From: Streptomyces massasporeus
Lineage (GTDB): Bacteria > Actinomycetota > Actinomycetes > Streptomycetales > Streptomycetaceae
Direction of reading: 5' to 3'
NCBI RefSeq assembly: GCF_014648995.1
Contig: NZ_BMSE01000005.1
Span: 186,001 to 250,000, forward strand
DNA length: 64,000 nt
Shown one piece after another: positions 53,205 to 60,995 of this stretch. The stretch's first letter is position 1; each line of letters starts with the position of its first letter. The notes beneath the pieces were generated by a model. It made no database searches and was not told the origin of the DNA. It worked only from the letters and a program-made list of their open reading frames with translations. Position numbers and translations under genes: made by a program.

Positions 53205-54094
53205 TGGCCAAGCCCCTGAGCGCGTCCAAGCTGGTGGAGATCCTGAGGGCCGAGGGCGTGACCGTCCACGAGGTCCGCAGCTGGCGCACCCACAACCGCA
53301 ACAGCAAGGGCCCCTGGGGCCCGGTGAACGGAGTGATGATCCACCACACGGTCACCTCCGGCACGACCTCCTCCGTGGACCTCTGCTACGACGGCCACGC
53401 CAACCTCCCCGGCCCGCTGTGCCACGGCGTCATCGACAAGAAGGGGCATGTCCATCTGGTCGGCAACGGCCGGGCCAATCACGCCGGCCTCGGCGACAGC
53501 GACGTCCTGCGCGCCGTGATCAACGAATCGAAGCTGCCCGCCGACAACGAGGCCGACACCGACGGCAACCGGCACTTCTACGGCTTCGAGTGCATCAACC
53601 TCGGCAACGGCAGGGACCCGTGGCCCGAGGCGCAGAAGGAGGCCATAGAGCGGGTGTCCGCCGCGATCTGCCGACACCACGGCTGGTCCGAGCGCTCCGT
53701 CATCGGACACAAGGAGTGGCAGCCGGGCAAGGTCGACCCGCGCGGTTTCACCATGGACGGGATGCGCAAGCGCATACGCGACCGGCTCAAGGGTGCCGGG
53801 GGCGGCACCGAGCCGGCGCCCGACCCGAAGCCGTCCCCCAAGCCGTCCCACGAGCCGTTCCCGGGCTCCGGGTTCTTCCACGTCGGGCAGCGCTCCCCGA
53901 TCATCACGGCGATGGGCCGCCGCCTGGTCGCCGAGGGGTGCAGCCGCTACGAGGAGGGGCCCAGCCCCGACTGGAGCGAGGCCGATCGCCGGTCCTACGC
54001 GCTGTGGCAGCAGAAGCAGGGCTTCTCCGGCAAGGACGCCGACGGCATCCCCGGCAAGGTCACCTGGGACCGGCTGAAGGTGCCCAAGTCGTAG
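53204..54094 (+). CDS. PGRP-type N-acetylmuramoyl-L-alanine amidase with C-terminal peptidoglycan-binding domain
   Basis: 296 residues. Amidase_2/PGRP fold, about residues 15-205: NGVMIHHTVT (zinc His), a Tyr in HFYGFECINLG, and the second His in VIGHKEWQPGKVDPRGF. It cleaves the lactyl amide between muramic acid and stem peptide. After a Pro-rich linker (PDPKPSPKPSHEP) the C-terminal domain FHVGQRSPIITAMGRRLVAEG...WQQKQGFSGKDADGIPGKVTWDRL is a Streptomyces-type peptidoglycan-binding module. No signal peptide is visible: the protein begins MAKPLSASKLVEIL. It is coupled to the eCIS operon by a TGATG overlap, so it may act as a particle-borne or endolysin-like hydrolase. Confidence 0.88.
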   Translation: MAKPLSASKLVEILRAEGVTVHEVRSWRTHNRNSKGPWGPVNGVMIHHTVTSGTTSSVDLCYDGHANLPGPLCHGVIDKKGHVHLVGNGRANHAGLGDSDVLRAVINESKLPADNEADTDGNRHFYGFECINLGNGRDPWPEAQKEAIERVSAAICRHHGWSERSVIGHKEWQPGKVDPRGFTMDGMRKRIRDRLKGAGGGTEPAPDPKPSPKPSHEPFPGSGFFHVGQRSPIITAMGRRLVAEGCSRYEEGPSPDWSEADRRSYALWQQKQGFSGKDADGIPGKVTWDRLKVPKS

Positions 54095-54105
54095 GGGGTG
54101 AGCGC

Positions 54106-54136
54106 GTGCGCCCCGCCCGCCAGGGGCGGAGCGCAC
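54106..54136. terminator. Hairpin terminator at the end of the eCIS operon
   Basis: Arms GTGCGCCCCGCCC and GGGCGGAGCGCAC form a 13-bp stem with one mismatch and a 5-base loop. It lies between the amidase and the convergent glucarate operon and should serve both. Confidence 0.65.
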
Positions 54137-54140
54137 CGCT

Positions 54141-55391
54141 TCACCAGCGGGGGAGCTTCAGCTCGTACTCCGGCTGGAACCGCCGCATGTAGCCGGTGTC
54201 GTCCCGGCCGCGCATCCCGGAGTCGACGTACCTCCGGTGCAGGCGCTCCAGTTGGTCGTGGTCGAGCTCGACACCCAGCCCCGGGCCGGTGGGCACCCTG
54301 ACCTCGCCGTCGCGCAGCTCCAGCACGCCGGGGACGATCACGTCGTCCGCGGAGTTCCACGGGTAGTGCGTGTCGCAGGAGTGGTCGAGGTTGGGGATGG
54401 CCGCGGCGACATGGGTCATCGCGGCGAGACTGATGCCCAGGTGCGAGTTGGAGTGCATCGACAGGGCGAGCCCGAACGCCTCGCACACGGCGGCCAGTTC
54501 ACGGGTGCGGCGCAGTCCGCCCCAGTAGTGGTGGTCGGTGAGGAGCACCTGGACGGCATTCTGCTCGACAGCAGGCTTCAGGTGCTCCCAGGCGATCACG
54601 CACATGTTCGTCGCGAGCGGCATGGGGGAGTCCTCCGCCACCTTCGCCATGCCCTCGATGCTCTTGGTGGGGTCCTCCAAGTACTCCAGGACACCGTCGA
54701 GTTCACGGGCGACGTACGTCGACGTCTCCACCGTCCAGGCCACGTTCGGGTCCAGCCGCAAGGGCTGCCCGGGGAAGGCCTCCGCCAGCGCCCGCATCGC
54801 GGCGATCTCCTCGTCGGGCGGGAAGACACCGCCCTTGAGCTTGAACGACCGGAAGCCGTACCGCTCCTGCATCAGCCGGGCCTGCTCGACGATCCCGGCC
54901 GGGTCGAGGGCCTCGCCCCAGTCGTCGCCGATGGCCGCACGGCCGTCGAGCGCGGGGTGCTCGGCCCACTTGTAGAAGAGGTACGCGGCGAACGGCACCG
55001 CGTCCCTGACCTTGCCGCCCAGCAGGTCGCTGACCGGTCGGCCGAGCAGCTTGCCCTGCGCGTCCAAGCAGGCCACCTCGACCGCCGAGGTGGTCCAGCC
55101 GCGCTCGTGGGAGCTGGGCACGGTGGGCAGCAGGGCCGCGTCGATCGCGGCGGTGACGGCGGTGCTGTCGAACACGTCCAGGCCGACGACGACCTTCGCG
55201 GCGGCGTGCAGCCGATCCAGGCGGACCGTGCCGCCCGTGGACTCCCCGAGCCCCACCGTGCCGTCCTCCAGCACGAGTTGGAGGATCACCCGCAGGGCGA
55301 GCGGCTCGTGCACGCCATTGGAGTTGAGCAGCGGCGGGTCGCCGAACGCGATCGGGGTGACGATCAGCTCACGGATACGCGTGGAACTCAT
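54141..55391 (-). CDS. gudD: Glucarate dehydratase
   Basis: 416 residues, enolase superfamily. Motifs: LNSNGVHEPLALRVILQL, GLGESTGG, the catalytic KxK in FRSFKLKGGVFPP, metal ligand RLDPNVAWTV, ATNMCVIAWEHL, TDHHYWGGLRRTREL and MHSNSHLGISLAAMTHVAAA with the catalytic His. It dehydrates D-glucarate (or L-idarate) to 5-dehydro-4-deoxy-D-glucarate. It is the last gene of the five-gene operon; its ATG overlaps the KdgD stop by 4 bases, and the pathway step immediately precedes KdgD. Confidence 0.94.
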   Translation of the reverse strand: MSSTRIRELIVTPIAFGDPPLLNSNGVHEPLALRVILQLVLEDGTVGLGESTGGTVRLDRLHAAAKVVVGLDVFDSTAVTAAIDAALLPTVPSSHERGWTTSAVEVACLDAQGKLLGRPVSDLLGGKVRDAVPFAAYLFYKWAEHPALDGRAAIGDDWGEALDPAGIVEQARLMQERYGFRSFKLKGGVFPPDEEIAAMRALAEAFPGQPLRLDPNVAWTVETSTYVARELDGVLEYLEDPTKSIEGMAKVAEDSPMPLATNMCVIAWEHLKPAVEQNAVQVLLTDHHYWGGLRRTRELAAVCEAFGLALSMHSNSHLGISLAAMTHVAAAIPNLDHSCDTHYPWNSADDVIVPGVLELRDGEVRVPTGPGLGVELDHDQLERLHRRYVDSGMRGRDDTGYMRRFQPEYELKLPRW

Positions 55392-56296
55392 GCGCCGACC
55401 ACCTCCAGTCCGTGGTCGAGGAGTCTCGAGAGCCGGGCGACATGCTCCGGCGTCGGATCGAGCAGCGGTGCCCGTACGCCGCCGACGTCCAGGCCGCGCA
55501 GGGTCACTCCCGCCTTGACGAGCGACACGGCGTACCCGGGGACCTCGTCGCGCAGGGCGACGAGCGGGCCGTAGAACTCGTCGAGGAGCCGGGAGACCAG
55601 GGCGTCGTCGTCCTCCGCGAGCGCCCGGTGGAAGGCCAGGGCGATCTCCGGGGCGAAGGCGAACACCGCCGAGGAGTACAGCTCCACGCCGACGCCCTTG
55701 TAGGCGGGCGCGGTCATCTCGGCGGTGGGCAGCCCGTTGAAGAACTGGAAGTCCTCCGTACCCGGCACGGCACGCACCGCGCGGACGACGCGGTGCATCC
55801 GCTCGATGTCCCCGATGCCGTCCTTCAGGCCGACGACCCCGGGCAGGGCGGCGATCTCGGCGGCCGTCTCCGCGGTGAGCCGGGCGGCGCCGCGCTGGTA
55901 GAAGACGACGGGCAGGTCCGTGGCCGCGATGACCTCCTCGACGTAGCGCACGAGGCCCTGCTGCGGGGCGCTGACGAGGTAGGGCGGCAGCAGCAGGATG
56001 CCGTCGGCACCCGCGCGTTCGACGCGGGCGGCCTGGTCACGGGCGACCGGGCTGGGGCCGCCGGCGGCCGCCAGGACCGGCACGCGTCCGGCCGTGGTCT
56101 CGACGGCGACCCGGGTGGCCCGCTCGATCTCCTCGGCCGACAGCGCGTGGAACTCGCCGGTGCCGCAGGCGACGAACACACCTCCCGCGCCCGCGGCGAC
56201 ACCCGACTCGATGTGCTGGGCCAGCCGTTCCTCGTCCAGTGAACCGTCCGCCGCGAACGGCGTGACCGGGAAGAACAGCACTCCGTGGAACTTCAT
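55388..56296 (-). CDS. kdgD: 5-dehydro-4-deoxyglucarate dehydratase
   Basis: 302 residues, DHDPS/NAL-type aldolase fold. Seen: MKFHGVLFFPVTPFAADGSL, FVACGTGEFHALSAEEIERA, LPPYLVSAPQQGLVRYVEEV, catalytic Tyr in LPVVFYQRG, and Schiff-base Lys in VVGLKDGIGDIERMH. It decarboxylates and dehydrates 5-dehydro-4-deoxyglucarate to alpha-ketoglutarate semialdehyde. The semialdehyde dehydrogenase expected next is not in this operon. Starts 24 bases after the permease gene. Confidence 0.93.
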   Translation of the reverse strand: MKFHGVLFFPVTPFAADGSLDEERLAQHIESGVAAGAGGVFVACGTGEFHALSAEEIERATRVAVETTAGRVPVLAAAGGPSPVARDQAARVERAGADGILLLPPYLVSAPQQGLVRYVEEVIAATDLPVVFYQRGAARLTAETAAEIAALPGVVGLKDGIGDIERMHRVVRAVRAVPGTEDFQFFNGLPTAEMTAPAYKGVGVELYSSAVFAFAPEIALAFHRALAEDDDALVSRLLDEFYGPLVALRDEVPGYAVSLVKAGVTLRGLDVGGVRAPLLDPTPEHVARLSRLLDHGLEVVGA

Positions 56297-56320
56297 GTCT
56301 CCCTCATACGTGGGGGGTTG

Positions 56321-57265
56321 TCAGCCCTTGGTGGCCCCGGCGGCGATGCCGGTGACCAGCGAGCGCTGGAGGAGCAGATAGACGATCAGGCTGGGGACCA
56401 GGGCGATGACCGCACCGGCCAGCACCACCCCGGAGCCGACCTCGGGGTCGGTGCGCAGGATGGACAGGGCGACAGTGACCGTGTAGTCGGTGGGGTCCTT
56501 GGCGGCGATCAGGGGCAGCAGGTACTGGTCCCAGATCATGATGAAACCGAGCACCCCGGCGACACCGAGCGCGGGCTTGCACAGCGGCAGGACGACCTGC
56601 CACAGCATGCGCAGCTCGCCGACGCCGTCGATGCGGGCCGCCTCCTCGATCTCGGTGGGGATGTCCTTCATGAACTCCGTCAGCAGCATCACGGAGAAGC
56701 CCCAGGCACCGAGCGGCAGGATCACGCCCCAGACGGTGCCCTTGAGGTCGACGCCGACCACCGGCACATGACCGAGGACCAGGGACAGCGGGATGGCGAT
56801 GACCTCCTCCGGGAGCATCATCGTCAGCATGAACAGGGTCAGGATCAGCGCCTGGCCGCGGAACTTGTGCCGGGCCAGCGCGTACGCGGCCAGCGTGCAC
56901 ACGGCGAGCTGCAACAGCAGTCCACCGCCCGCGATGACCAGGGAGTTGCCGAAGTAGTCCCAGATGCCCCGCTCGCCCGCCACCTGGACGTTCAGCAGGG
57001 TCGGGTGGTGGGGGAGGAACGACAGGGTCGAACCGCTGGCCTTCTCGCTGAAGGAGCCGGAGAAGATCGTCAGGAACGGTGCCGCGAAGACGCCCAGGGC
57101 GAGCAGGCAGAGCAGGATGCGCAACGCCCAGGCGGGGCCCGGCCGGTCGCTCCAGCCGAGGGCGGTGTCGAATCGGGCGGGGGTGGTGCGCTGCTTCCCG
57201 GCGGACGTCCGCGGGGGAGAGGCGGTCACCGGGGTCCGGACGGGGTCGATGGCGGGGGCGCTCAT
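56321..57265 (-). CDS. Carbohydrate ABC transporter permease (MalG-like)
   Basis: 314 residues. Six membrane helices (for example WALRILLCLLALGVFAAPFL and IWDYFGNSLVIAGGGLLLQLAVCTLA). The EAA loop is AARIDGVGELRMLWQVVLPLCKPALG, which docks an ATPase subunit. CUT1 family type. The shared ATPase (MsiK-like) is not encoded here, as is common in Streptomyces. Inferred substrate: glucarate or a related sugar acid, from the downstream kdgD and gudD genes. Overlaps the upstream permease by 4 bases. Confidence 0.92.
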   Translation of the reverse strand: MSAPAIDPVRTPVTASPPRTSAGKQRTTPARFDTALGWSDRPGPAWALRILLCLLALGVFAAPFLTIFSGSFSEKASGSTLSFLPHHPTLLNVQVAGERGIWDYFGNSLVIAGGGLLLQLAVCTLAAYALARHKFRGQALILTLFMLTMMLPEEVIAIPLSLVLGHVPVVGVDLKGTVWGVILPLGAWGFSVMLLTEFMKDIPTEIEEAARIDGVGELRMLWQVVLPLCKPALGVAGVLGFIMIWDQYLLPLIAAKDPTDYTVTVALSILRTDPEVGSGVVLAGAVIALVPSLIVYLLLQRSLVTGIAAGATKG

Positions 57266-58173
57266 CTCACGTCTCCCCTCTTGCGGAGGTAGTTGACCGT
57301 GACGGTGAGCAGCAGCGTCACGCAGAGCAGAACCACGGAGGCGGCCGAGGCACCGCCGATGTCGTTACGGGTGAAGCCGAGGGTGTAGGCGCGGGTCATC
57401 CACACGTCGGTGGAGCCGGCCGGGCCGCCGCCGGTGAGCACGTAGACCTCGGTGAAGACGCGCAGTCCGCGGATGGCGGCGAGGGTGAGAACGATGCCGA
57501 GGGCGGGCCGGATGGCCGGCAGGGTGATGTGCCGCAGTCGCTGCCAGAGCGAGACGCCGTCCATCGCGGCGGCCTCGTACAGCGACCGGTCCACGCCCGC
57601 CAGCCCGGCGAGGATGATCACCATGTTGTACGGGGCGAGCATCCAGATGCCCATGGCCATCGTCGCCCACAGCGCGGTGTCGGGATTGTCCAGGTAGGGC
57701 ACGGGCCCGAGTCCCAGGAGCCCCAGACCGCTGTTGATCAGGCCGTCGGAGGTCGGGTAGTACATCAGCCGCCACATCTCGCCGACCACCGCGGTGGCGG
57801 TGACGACGGGCAGGAACACGGCGGTACGGACGATCTTCAGCGACCGGGCCTGGCCCTCCAGCAGCAGCGCCAGCGCGGAGCCGACGACGATCCCGCCGAG
57901 GGACATCCCGACGCCGAGGAGCAGGGTGTGGCCGATGGCGTCCTGGAAGCGGTGGTCGGTGAGGACCCGCGTGTAGTTGTCGAGGCCGACCCACTTGTCG
58001 CCGAGGAAGGGCCGCACGTCGAAGAAGCTGAGCCAGACGCCCTTGCCCATGGGCAGGAACTTGAAGACGAGGGCCAGCAGCAGACCCGGGGCGAGGAACA
58101 GCCAGGGCAGTACGGCCTTCTTGCCGATGACCCGGGCTCTGCGCGGCCCGGGCGTCGTCGCGGTCGCGGTCAT
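57262..58173 (-). CDS. Carbohydrate ABC transporter permease (MalF-like)
   Basis: 303 residues. Membrane helices include VLPWLFLAPGLLLALVFKFL and LLGVGMSLGGIVVGSALALLL. The EAA loop is EAAAMDGVSLWQRLRHITLPAIRPALG. It partners the second permease and the binding protein. The start overlaps the binding-protein stop by 4 bases. Confidence 0.92.
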   Translation of the reverse strand: MTATATTPGPRRARVIGKKAVLPWLFLAPGLLLALVFKFLPMGKGVWLSFFDVRPFLGDKWVGLDNYTRVLTDHRFQDAIGHTLLLGVGMSLGGIVVGSALALLLEGQARSLKIVRTAVFLPVVTATAVVGEMWRLMYYPTSDGLINSGLGLLGLGPVPYLDNPDTALWATMAMGIWMLAPYNMVIILAGLAGVDRSLYEAAAMDGVSLWQRLRHITLPAIRPALGIVLTLAAIRGLRVFTEVYVLTGGGPAGSTDVWMTRAYTLGFTRNDIGGASAASVVLLCVTLLLTVTVNYLRKRGDVR

Positions 58174-59522
58174 TTCAGCAGCTCCTGGTCCTTGAGGTCA
58201 CCGGCGAGGGTGTCGTTGAGCTCCTTCAGGCCGGAGCGGACGTCGCTGCCGCAGTAGGTGAAGATCGCGTTGAGCGCGTCGGCGGTGTCCTGTTTGATCG
58301 GGGCGAAGTTCGGCGCGTTGGGGAACTGCACGGAGGCGGTCTCATATGCCTTCTGCACCACGCTCCAGCGGGGGTCGTGGCGCACCTTCGCCGCGTCGAG
58401 GGTGGAGTTGACCGGGATGCGCACGACGGGCTGGTGGTCGCCGGTCATGGCGAGTTCCTGGCCCTCGGGGGAGACGAGGAACGCGGCGAGCGTCTGCTCC
58501 TGCTTCGTCTTGCCGGTCTTCGCCCCGAAGTAGATGTTCTCGCCGTCGGCCAGTACGTCGTTGTTGCCGGCCGGGCCCGAGGGGGCCGGCAGCACCTCGT
58601 ACTTGTCCTTGCCGAGCGCCTTGTCGAAGGTGGAGATGTTGTACGGGCCGGTGAGGTACATCCCGGCGTTGCCGTCCTGGAAGTTGGTGGTGTTCGCGGT
58701 GACCGAGGTCAGGGCGCTGGGCTGGATGACACCGTTGTCGCCGCAGAAGAGGTGCTTCTTCATCCAGGTGACGGTGCGCAGGGCCGCCGCCGAGTCCATG
58801 GCGGGCCGGTAGCCCGGCCCCTCCTTCCGGAGGATCTGCACGCCGCCCTGCCACAGATAGCTGGCGCCCCACCAGGCGACGTAGCCGTTCTGGGCGCTGC
58901 CCGGGACGACCATGCCGTACGTGTTCTTCCTGCCGTCCCCGTCGGGGTCGCGGGTGGCGAAGGCCTGGGCGAGGGCGAGGGTGTCCTGCCAGGTCTTCGG
59001 CTGCGGCAGGCCGAGTTTCTCGCGCCAGTCCTTGCGGACGAACAGCGTCATGGCCTGCCGGGAGTACGGGATGCCGTAATGCCTGCCGTCGAGGCCGACC
59101 GTGGACGACCAGGACTTGGCGGTGATCTCGTCATGTCCGGATATCGAGGCGGGGGTGATCGGCTTGAGCAGGCCCTGGGCCTGGTAGCTGCCCATCAGGG
59201 CCGTGTCGTTGATCATGACGTCCGGCAGGTCCTTGACGGACGCGCGGCTCTGCAGCTGCTGGTCGAAGTTCATGACCGGCTGGAAATCGACCTTGATGCC
59301 GGTCTTCTCGGTGAAGGCGGCGAACACACGGTCGTAGGTCTTGGCGGACTCCGGATCGCTCCGGGTCCACACCTCCAGGGTGTTCGGGTCGCCGGCCCGG
59401 GCGCTGCCGGAACCCGAGCCGCAGGCGGCCGTTCCGAACAGGAGCCCCGAGACGGCGAGAGTGGCGATCAGGCGGCGCACGCGGCGGAGCCGCATGTCGA
59501 TGCAGCGTCGACGATCCCGCAT
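58170..59522 (-). CDS. Extracellular sugar-binding lipoprotein of the ABC transporter
   Basis: 450 residues. An Arg-rich lipoprotein signal (RLRRVRRLIATLAVSGLLFG) with lipobox TAAC puts the lipidated Cys near residue 34. The mature region is a family-1 solute-binding protein (LEVWTRSDPESAKTYDRVFAAF, DVMINDTALMGSYQAQGLLK, GIPYSRQAMTLFVRKDW). ATG 59522 was preferred over 59540 because GGAG lies 9 bases before it. First gene of the operon; a 9-5-9 palindrome is just upstream. Substrate inferred as glucarate-like sugar acid. Confidence 0.92.
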   Translation of the reverse strand: MRDRRRCIDMRLRRVRRLIATLAVSGLLFGTAACGSGSGSARAGDPNTLEVWTRSDPESAKTYDRVFAAFTEKTGIKVDFQPVMNFDQQLQSRASVKDLPDVMINDTALMGSYQAQGLLKPITPASISGHDEITAKSWSSTVGLDGRHYGIPYSRQAMTLFVRKDWREKLGLPQPKTWQDTLALAQAFATRDPDGDGRKNTYGMVVPGSAQNGYVAWWGASYLWQGGVQILRKEGPGYRPAMDSAAALRTVTWMKKHLFCGDNGVIQPSALTSVTANTTNFQDGNAGMYLTGPYNISTFDKALGKDKYEVLPAPSGPAGNNDVLADGENIYFGAKTGKTKQEQTLAAFLVSPEGQELAMTGDHQPVVRIPVNSTLDAAKVRHDPRWSVVQKAYETASVQFPNAPNFAPIKQDTADALNAIFTYCGSDVRSGLKELNDTLAGDLKDQELLK

Positions 59523-59540
59523 GGGTGGTTCTCCGTTCAT

Positions 59541-59563
59541 ATTCGTGAACGCCCTTCACGAAT
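59541..59563. promoter_or_regulatory. Palindromic operator of the glucarate operon
   Basis: Perfect inverted repeat ATTCGTGAA-CGCCC-TTCACGAAT ending 18 bases upstream of the binding-protein ATG. The size suits a GntR- or IclR-type repressor that responds to the sugar acid. No such regulator gene is adjacent. Confidence 0.65.
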
Positions 59564-59667
59564 CTAAATGATCGGCCAAGCTACGGATCGCTTCCTCGCC
59601 ATGTCAAGACATGGCCGAAAGATTTCACCGAGGCCACGCGGCGGCCAGAGGCACCCAGGAGACAGCG

Positions 59668-59700
59668 ACGGCCCCCACCGGATCATCCGGTGGGGGCCGT
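59668..59700 (-). terminator. Terminator after the DUF5997 gene
   Basis: Perfect 14-bp stem ACGGCCCCCACCGG / CCGGTGGGGGCCGT with a 5-base loop, 22 bases after the stop of the minus-strand DUF5997 gene. Confidence 0.75.
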
Positions 59701-59722
59701 CCGAAAAGTGCGGGTGCCCGGG

Positions 59723-60106
59723 TCAGGCCTGACGTTCGGCGTTCTTCTTCTTGATCCGGGCCGATTCCTTGCGGACCTCCGCCTGGGTGGCGCGCTCCCG
59801 CACCAGCCACTCGGGCCCTTCCTGCTTCAGTGCCTCGATCTGCTCGGTGGTGAGGGGCTCGGTGACACCCGCGCGGGCGAGGCCCGCGATGGAGACGCCG
59901 AGCTTCGCGGCGACCACGGGCCGGGGGTGCGGGCCGTTGAGCCGCAGGTCCTGCAGCCACTGCGGCGGGTTCGCCTGGAGCTCGTTCAGCTCGGCTCGCG
60001 AGACGACACCCTCCCGGAACTCGGCGGGTGTGGCCTCGAGGTACACACCCAGCTTCTTCGCCGCGGTCGCGGGCTTCATCGTCTGGGTGCTCTGGTGCGA
60101 CGTCAT
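59723..60106 (-). CDS. DUF5997 family protein
   Basis: 127 residues. MKPATAAKKLGVYLEATPAEF and NPPQWLQDLRLNGPHPRPVVAAKLGVSIAGLARAG match this actinobacterial family, which looks like a small helical nucleic-acid- or protein-binding protein. It ends in a charged KESARIKKKNAERQ helix. Divergent from the LysR-domain gene across 58 bases, a conserved actinobacterial pair as I recall. ATG 60106 chosen (MTSHQSTQ). Role unknown. Confidence 0.8.
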   Translation of the reverse strand: MTSHQSTQTMKPATAAKKLGVYLEATPAEFREGVVSRAELNELQANPPQWLQDLRLNGPHPRPVVAAKLGVSIAGLARAGVTEPLTTEQIEALKQEGPEWLVRERATQAEVRKESARIKKKNAERQA

Positions 60107-60164
60107 GCGGACCAGCGTATCGAGCGTGTGCACGACCTCCGACCACGGCCGGTAACCTGGCCAG

Positions 60165-60947
60165 GTGACAGGCTCGGATGCAACCCCCTCGTTCCGGCTC
60201 GCCTACGTCCCCGGCGTGATGCCCGACAAATGGGTGCGCATCTGGAACGAGCGGCAGCCCGACGTCCCCCTGACCCTCACGCAGGTGCCCCCCGGAGCGG
60301 CGGCCGAGCGGCTGCTGGGCGGGGACGCCGACGCGGGCCTCGTCCGTACGCCCGTGGACCGCGAGGTCTTCAGCGCGATCCCCCTCTACACCGAGCAGAC
60401 GGTCGTCGTCGTGCCCAAGGACCACCTGGTCACCGCCGTCGACGAGGTCGCGCCGGAAGACCTGGCCGACGACATCGTGCTGCACCCCCTCGACGACGTC
60501 CTCGACTGGGAGAGCCTCCCCGGGCGGCCGGCGCTCGAACGGCCGGCCACCACCGCCGACGCCGTCGAACTGGTCGCGGCGGGCATCGGCGTCCTCGTCG
60601 TCCCGCTGTCGCTCGCCCGCCTCCACCACCGCAAGGACCTCACCCACCGGCCCCTGAAGGACGCCCCCGAATCGAGCGTGGCCCTGGCCTGGCCCGAGGA
60701 CGCGAAGACGGACCGGATCGAGGACTTCATCGGCATCGTCCGCGGCCGCACGGTCAACAGCACCCGGGGCCGTCAGCAGCCTCCGGCGCCGGGCGGGTCC
60801 ACGGACGCGGACCGGGGCGGCGCCCGACGGACGCCGTCGCGCGGAAAGTCGGTGGCCGGGAGGTCCGCCGGGGCGAAGCGCACCGGGAAGAGCGGGCGCG
60901 GCGCCCCCAAGAACGACCGGCGCGGCAAGCCCCGCCGCCGTTCGTAG
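60165..60947 (+). CDS. LysR substrate-binding-domain protein lacking the DNA-binding domain
   Basis: 260 residues. It starts at once with the effector-binding fold (SFRLAYVPGVMPDKWVRIW, VPLTLTQVPPGAAAERLLGG, IPLYTEQTVVVVPKDH, AAGIGVLVVPLSLARL). The usual ~60-residue N-terminal helix-turn-helix is absent. A ~60-residue Lys/Arg/Gly-rich tail follows. It probably binds a small ligand and may act through the divergent DUF5997 partner. GTG start; a TAACCT-like -10 lies so close (60152) that the transcript would have almost no leader. Confidence 0.8.
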   Translation: MTGSDATPSFRLAYVPGVMPDKWVRIWNERQPDVPLTLTQVPPGAAAERLLGGDADAGLVRTPVDREVFSAIPLYTEQTVVVVPKDHLVTAVDEVAPEDLADDIVLHPLDDVLDWESLPGRPALERPATTADAVELVAAGIGVLVVPLSLARLHHRKDLTHRPLKDAPESSVALAWPEDAKTDRIEDFIGIVRGRTVNSTRGRQQPPAPGGSTDADRGGARRTPSRGKSVAGRSAGAKRTGKSGRGAPKNDRRGKPRRRS

Positions 60948-60955
60948 GACGGGGA

Positions 60956-60974
60956 GCCGCGGCGAGACCGCGGC
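60956..60974. terminator. Short hairpin between convergent genes
   Basis: GCCGCGG-N5-CCGCGGC, extendable by flanking G/C pairs with one mismatch. It lies in the 48-base gap between the LysR-domain gene and the DUF4142 gene. Confidence 0.5.
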
Positions 60975-60995
60975 CCCCGAAACCCCGTACCCGGC

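Noticed and set aside
24068..54094. Reading the cluster as a prophage tail region
   Set aside because: No capsid, portal, terminase, integrase or holin genes are present, while AAA ATPase, DUF4255, DUF4157 and DUF6519 genes typical of eCIS are.
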